Shown piece by piece: positions 62,301 through 64,000 of a stretch of DNA of 64,000 nt. The position numbers and the translations under genes are program-made. Below the pieces are notes generated by a model. It ran no database searches. It was not told the origin of the DNA and worked only from the letters and a program-made list of their open reading frames with translations. The stretch comes from Peronospora farinosa. Taxonomy: Eukaryota; Oomycota; Peronosporomycetes; Peronosporales; Peronosporaceae. The stretch spans positions 304,872 through 368,871 of the forward strand of contig CANTFK010000966.1 of NCBI GenBank assembly GCA_947646735.1, read 5' to 3'. The first letter of the stretch is position 1, and every line of letters begins with the position of its first letter.

Positions 62301-64000
62301 GACTCGACAAACGAAGACTCAATGAACAAAGACTAAACGAGCTAAGACTCGACAAGCTAAGACTTGATGAACGAAGACCTGACGAGCGAAGCCTCGATGG
62401 CCTGAAAATTGATAAACGATAAACTTAACGAGCGAAGACTCGATGAACGAAGACTCGATGATCGCAGACTCGACAAACGAAGACTCAATGAACAAAGACT
62501 AAACGAGCTAAGACTCGACAAGCTAAGACTCGACAAAATAAGACTTGATGAACGAAGACCTGACGAGCGAAGACTCGATGAACGAAGACCTGACGAGCGA
62601 AGAATCGATGAACGAAGACCTGACGAACGAATACTCGATGATTTGATGAACGAAGACCTGACGAGCGAAGACTCGATGAACGAAGACCTGACGAGCGAAG
62701 AATCGATGAACGAAGACCTGACGAACAAATACTCGATGATTTGATGAACGAAGACTCGATGGCCTGAAAATTGATAAACGATAAACCTAACGAGCGAAGA
62801 CTCGATGAACGAAGACTCGATGATCACAGACTCGACAAACGAAGACTCAATGAACAAAGAATAAACGAGCTAAGACTCGACAAGCTAAGACTCGACAAAA
62901 TAAGACTTGATGAACGAAGACCTGACGAGCGAAGACTCGATGAACGAAGACCTGACGAACGAAGACTCGATGAATTGATGAACGAAGACTCGATGGCCTG
63001 AAAATTGATAAACGATAAACCTAACGAGCGAAGACTCGATGAACGAAGACTCGATGATCACAGACTCGACAAACGAAGACTCAATGAACAAAGAATAAAC
63101 GAGCTAAGACTCGACAAGCTAAGACTCGACAAAAAAAGACTTGATGAACGAAGACCTGACGAACGAAGACTCGATGAATTGATGAACGAAGACCTGACGA
63201 ACGAAGACTCGATGAACGAAGACTCGATGATCGCAGACTCGACAAAAGAAGACTCAATGAACGAAGACGAAACGAGCTAAGACTCGACAAGCTAAGACTC
63301 GACAAGCTAAGACTTGATGAACGAAGACCTGACGAGCGAAGAATCGATGAACGAAGACCTGACGAACGAAGACTCGATGAATTGATGAACGAAGACTCGA
63401 TGGCCTGAAAATTGATAAATGATAAACTTAACGAGCGAAGACTCGATGAACGAAGACTCGATGATCGCAGACTCGACAAACGAAGACTCAATGAACAAAG
63501 AATAAACGAGCTAAGACTCGACAAGCTAAGACTTGATGAACGAAGACCTGACGAGCGAAGCCTCGATGAACGAAGACCTGACGAACGAAGACTCGATGAA
63601 TTGATGAACGAAGACTCGATGGCCTGAAAATTGATAAACGATAAACCTAACGAGCGAAGACTCGATGAACGAAGACTCGATGATCACAGACTCGACAAAC
63701 GAAGACTCAATGAACAAAGAATAAACGAGCTAAGACTCGACAAGCTAAGACTCGACAAAATAAGACTTGATGAACGAAGACCTGACGAGCGAAGACTCGA
63801 TGAACGAAGACCTGACGAACGAAGACTCGATGAATTGATGAACGAAGACTCGATGGCCTGAAAATTGATAAACGATAAACTTAACGAGCGAAGACTCGAT
63901 GAACGAAGACTCGATGATCGCAGACTCGACAAACGAAGACTCAATGAACAAAGACTAAACGAGCTAAGACTCGACAAGCTAAGACTCGACAAAATAAGAC

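Larger units (their letters stand above)
28214..64000 (+). repeat. Minisatellite array, 15-bp monomer in higher-order units, runs off the window
   Basis: Monomers are variants of GAAGACTCGATGAAC: GAAGACCTGACGAAC, TAAGACTCGACAAGC, AAAGACTAAACGAGC, GAAGACTCAATGAAC and others. They follow each other in a fixed order. A basic 219-bp higher-order unit is one 34-bp module starting GCCTGAAAATTGATAAAC, eleven 15-mers, then truncated pieces TGATGAAC and GAAGACTCGATG. Units of 189, 204, 234, 264 and 279 bp differ by whole monomers. Roughly 150 units are present, all in one orientation. The plus strand is about 40% A but near 10% T. Every length is a multiple of three, so long ORFs appear on both strands; they are by-products. 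The left edge (28214 to about 28620) is the most diverged. The right edge is outside the window. Confidence 0.97.

Noticed and set aside
28214..64000. Hundreds of ORFs on both strands (plus-strand D-E-R-R-L repeats, minus-strand L-R-S-S and F-V-E-S repeats)
   Set aside because: They overlap on both strands and in several frames and have exactly the 5-codon period of the DNA monomer. They change with every monomer gain and have no non-repeat domain, so they are not annotated as proteins.
28214..64000. CRISPR-like array of constant repeats and variable spacers
   Set aside because: The setting is a eukaryotic genome with spliced genes. Repeats are about 150-200 bp, the variable patch is low-complexity and only zonal, and no cas genes are present.
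28214..64000. Telomeric repeat
   Set aside because: The monomer is 15 bp and bears no TTTAGGG-type motif.
1..64000. tRNA or rRNA genes
   Set aside because: I scanned by eye for tRNA arm motifs and conserved rRNA stretches and saw none; a tRNAscan or Rfam run would be decisive.

Overview
The window reads as nuclear DNA of an oomycete, most likely Peronosporales (Phytophthora or downy mildew). Reasons: compact genes with 62-96 bp GT-AG introns, an oomycete-type Inr/FPR core promoter in front of a PDI gene, and decayed Ty3/Gypsy chromoviruses. No database search was possible; all family names rest on motifs read in the translations.

Layout. (1) 1-7548 is the 3' part of one decayed Ty3/Gypsy chromovirus on the + strand: gag zinc knuckle, protease, a 29-residue tandem repeat, RT/RNase H, integrase, chromodomain, antisense ORFs, a polypurine tract, then a 1.34-kb region that is almost one perfect palindrome and looks like the 3' LTR. 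A 460-bp solo LTR of another element, with 5-bp target duplications, interrupts the integrase. (2) 8769-11718 holds three small genes with likely mitochondrial targeting: SDHD (+), an HTD2-like hot-dog dehydratase (-) and an EF-hand protein (+). The last two are divergent, with 59 bp between their start codons. (3) 12767-23854 holds ordinary host genes: protein disulfide isomerase (+), a tristetraprolin-type CCCH zinc-finger protein (-), MO25/CAB39 (+) and an 827-residue ankyrin-repeat protein (+). A decayed Gypsy RT fragment (-) lies before the ankyrin gene. (4) 23855-28213 is gene-poor: an AT-rich stretch, then degenerate LTR-like repeats. (5) 28214 to the window end is about 35.8 kb of one minisatellite, all in one orientation. 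A degenerate 15-bp monomer is arranged in higher-order units of about 189-279 bp, which are themselves copied in blocks of 1-4 kb.

The most unusual part is the satellite: four levels of nested repetition, a punctuation module derived from the monomer with intermediates still present, a purine-rich hypervariable patch at one fixed place in each unit over about 15 kb, and one A/G variant that opens or closes the antisense reading frame. The hundreds of short ORFs on both strands there are by-products of a 15-bp (5-codon) period and are not annotated as genes.
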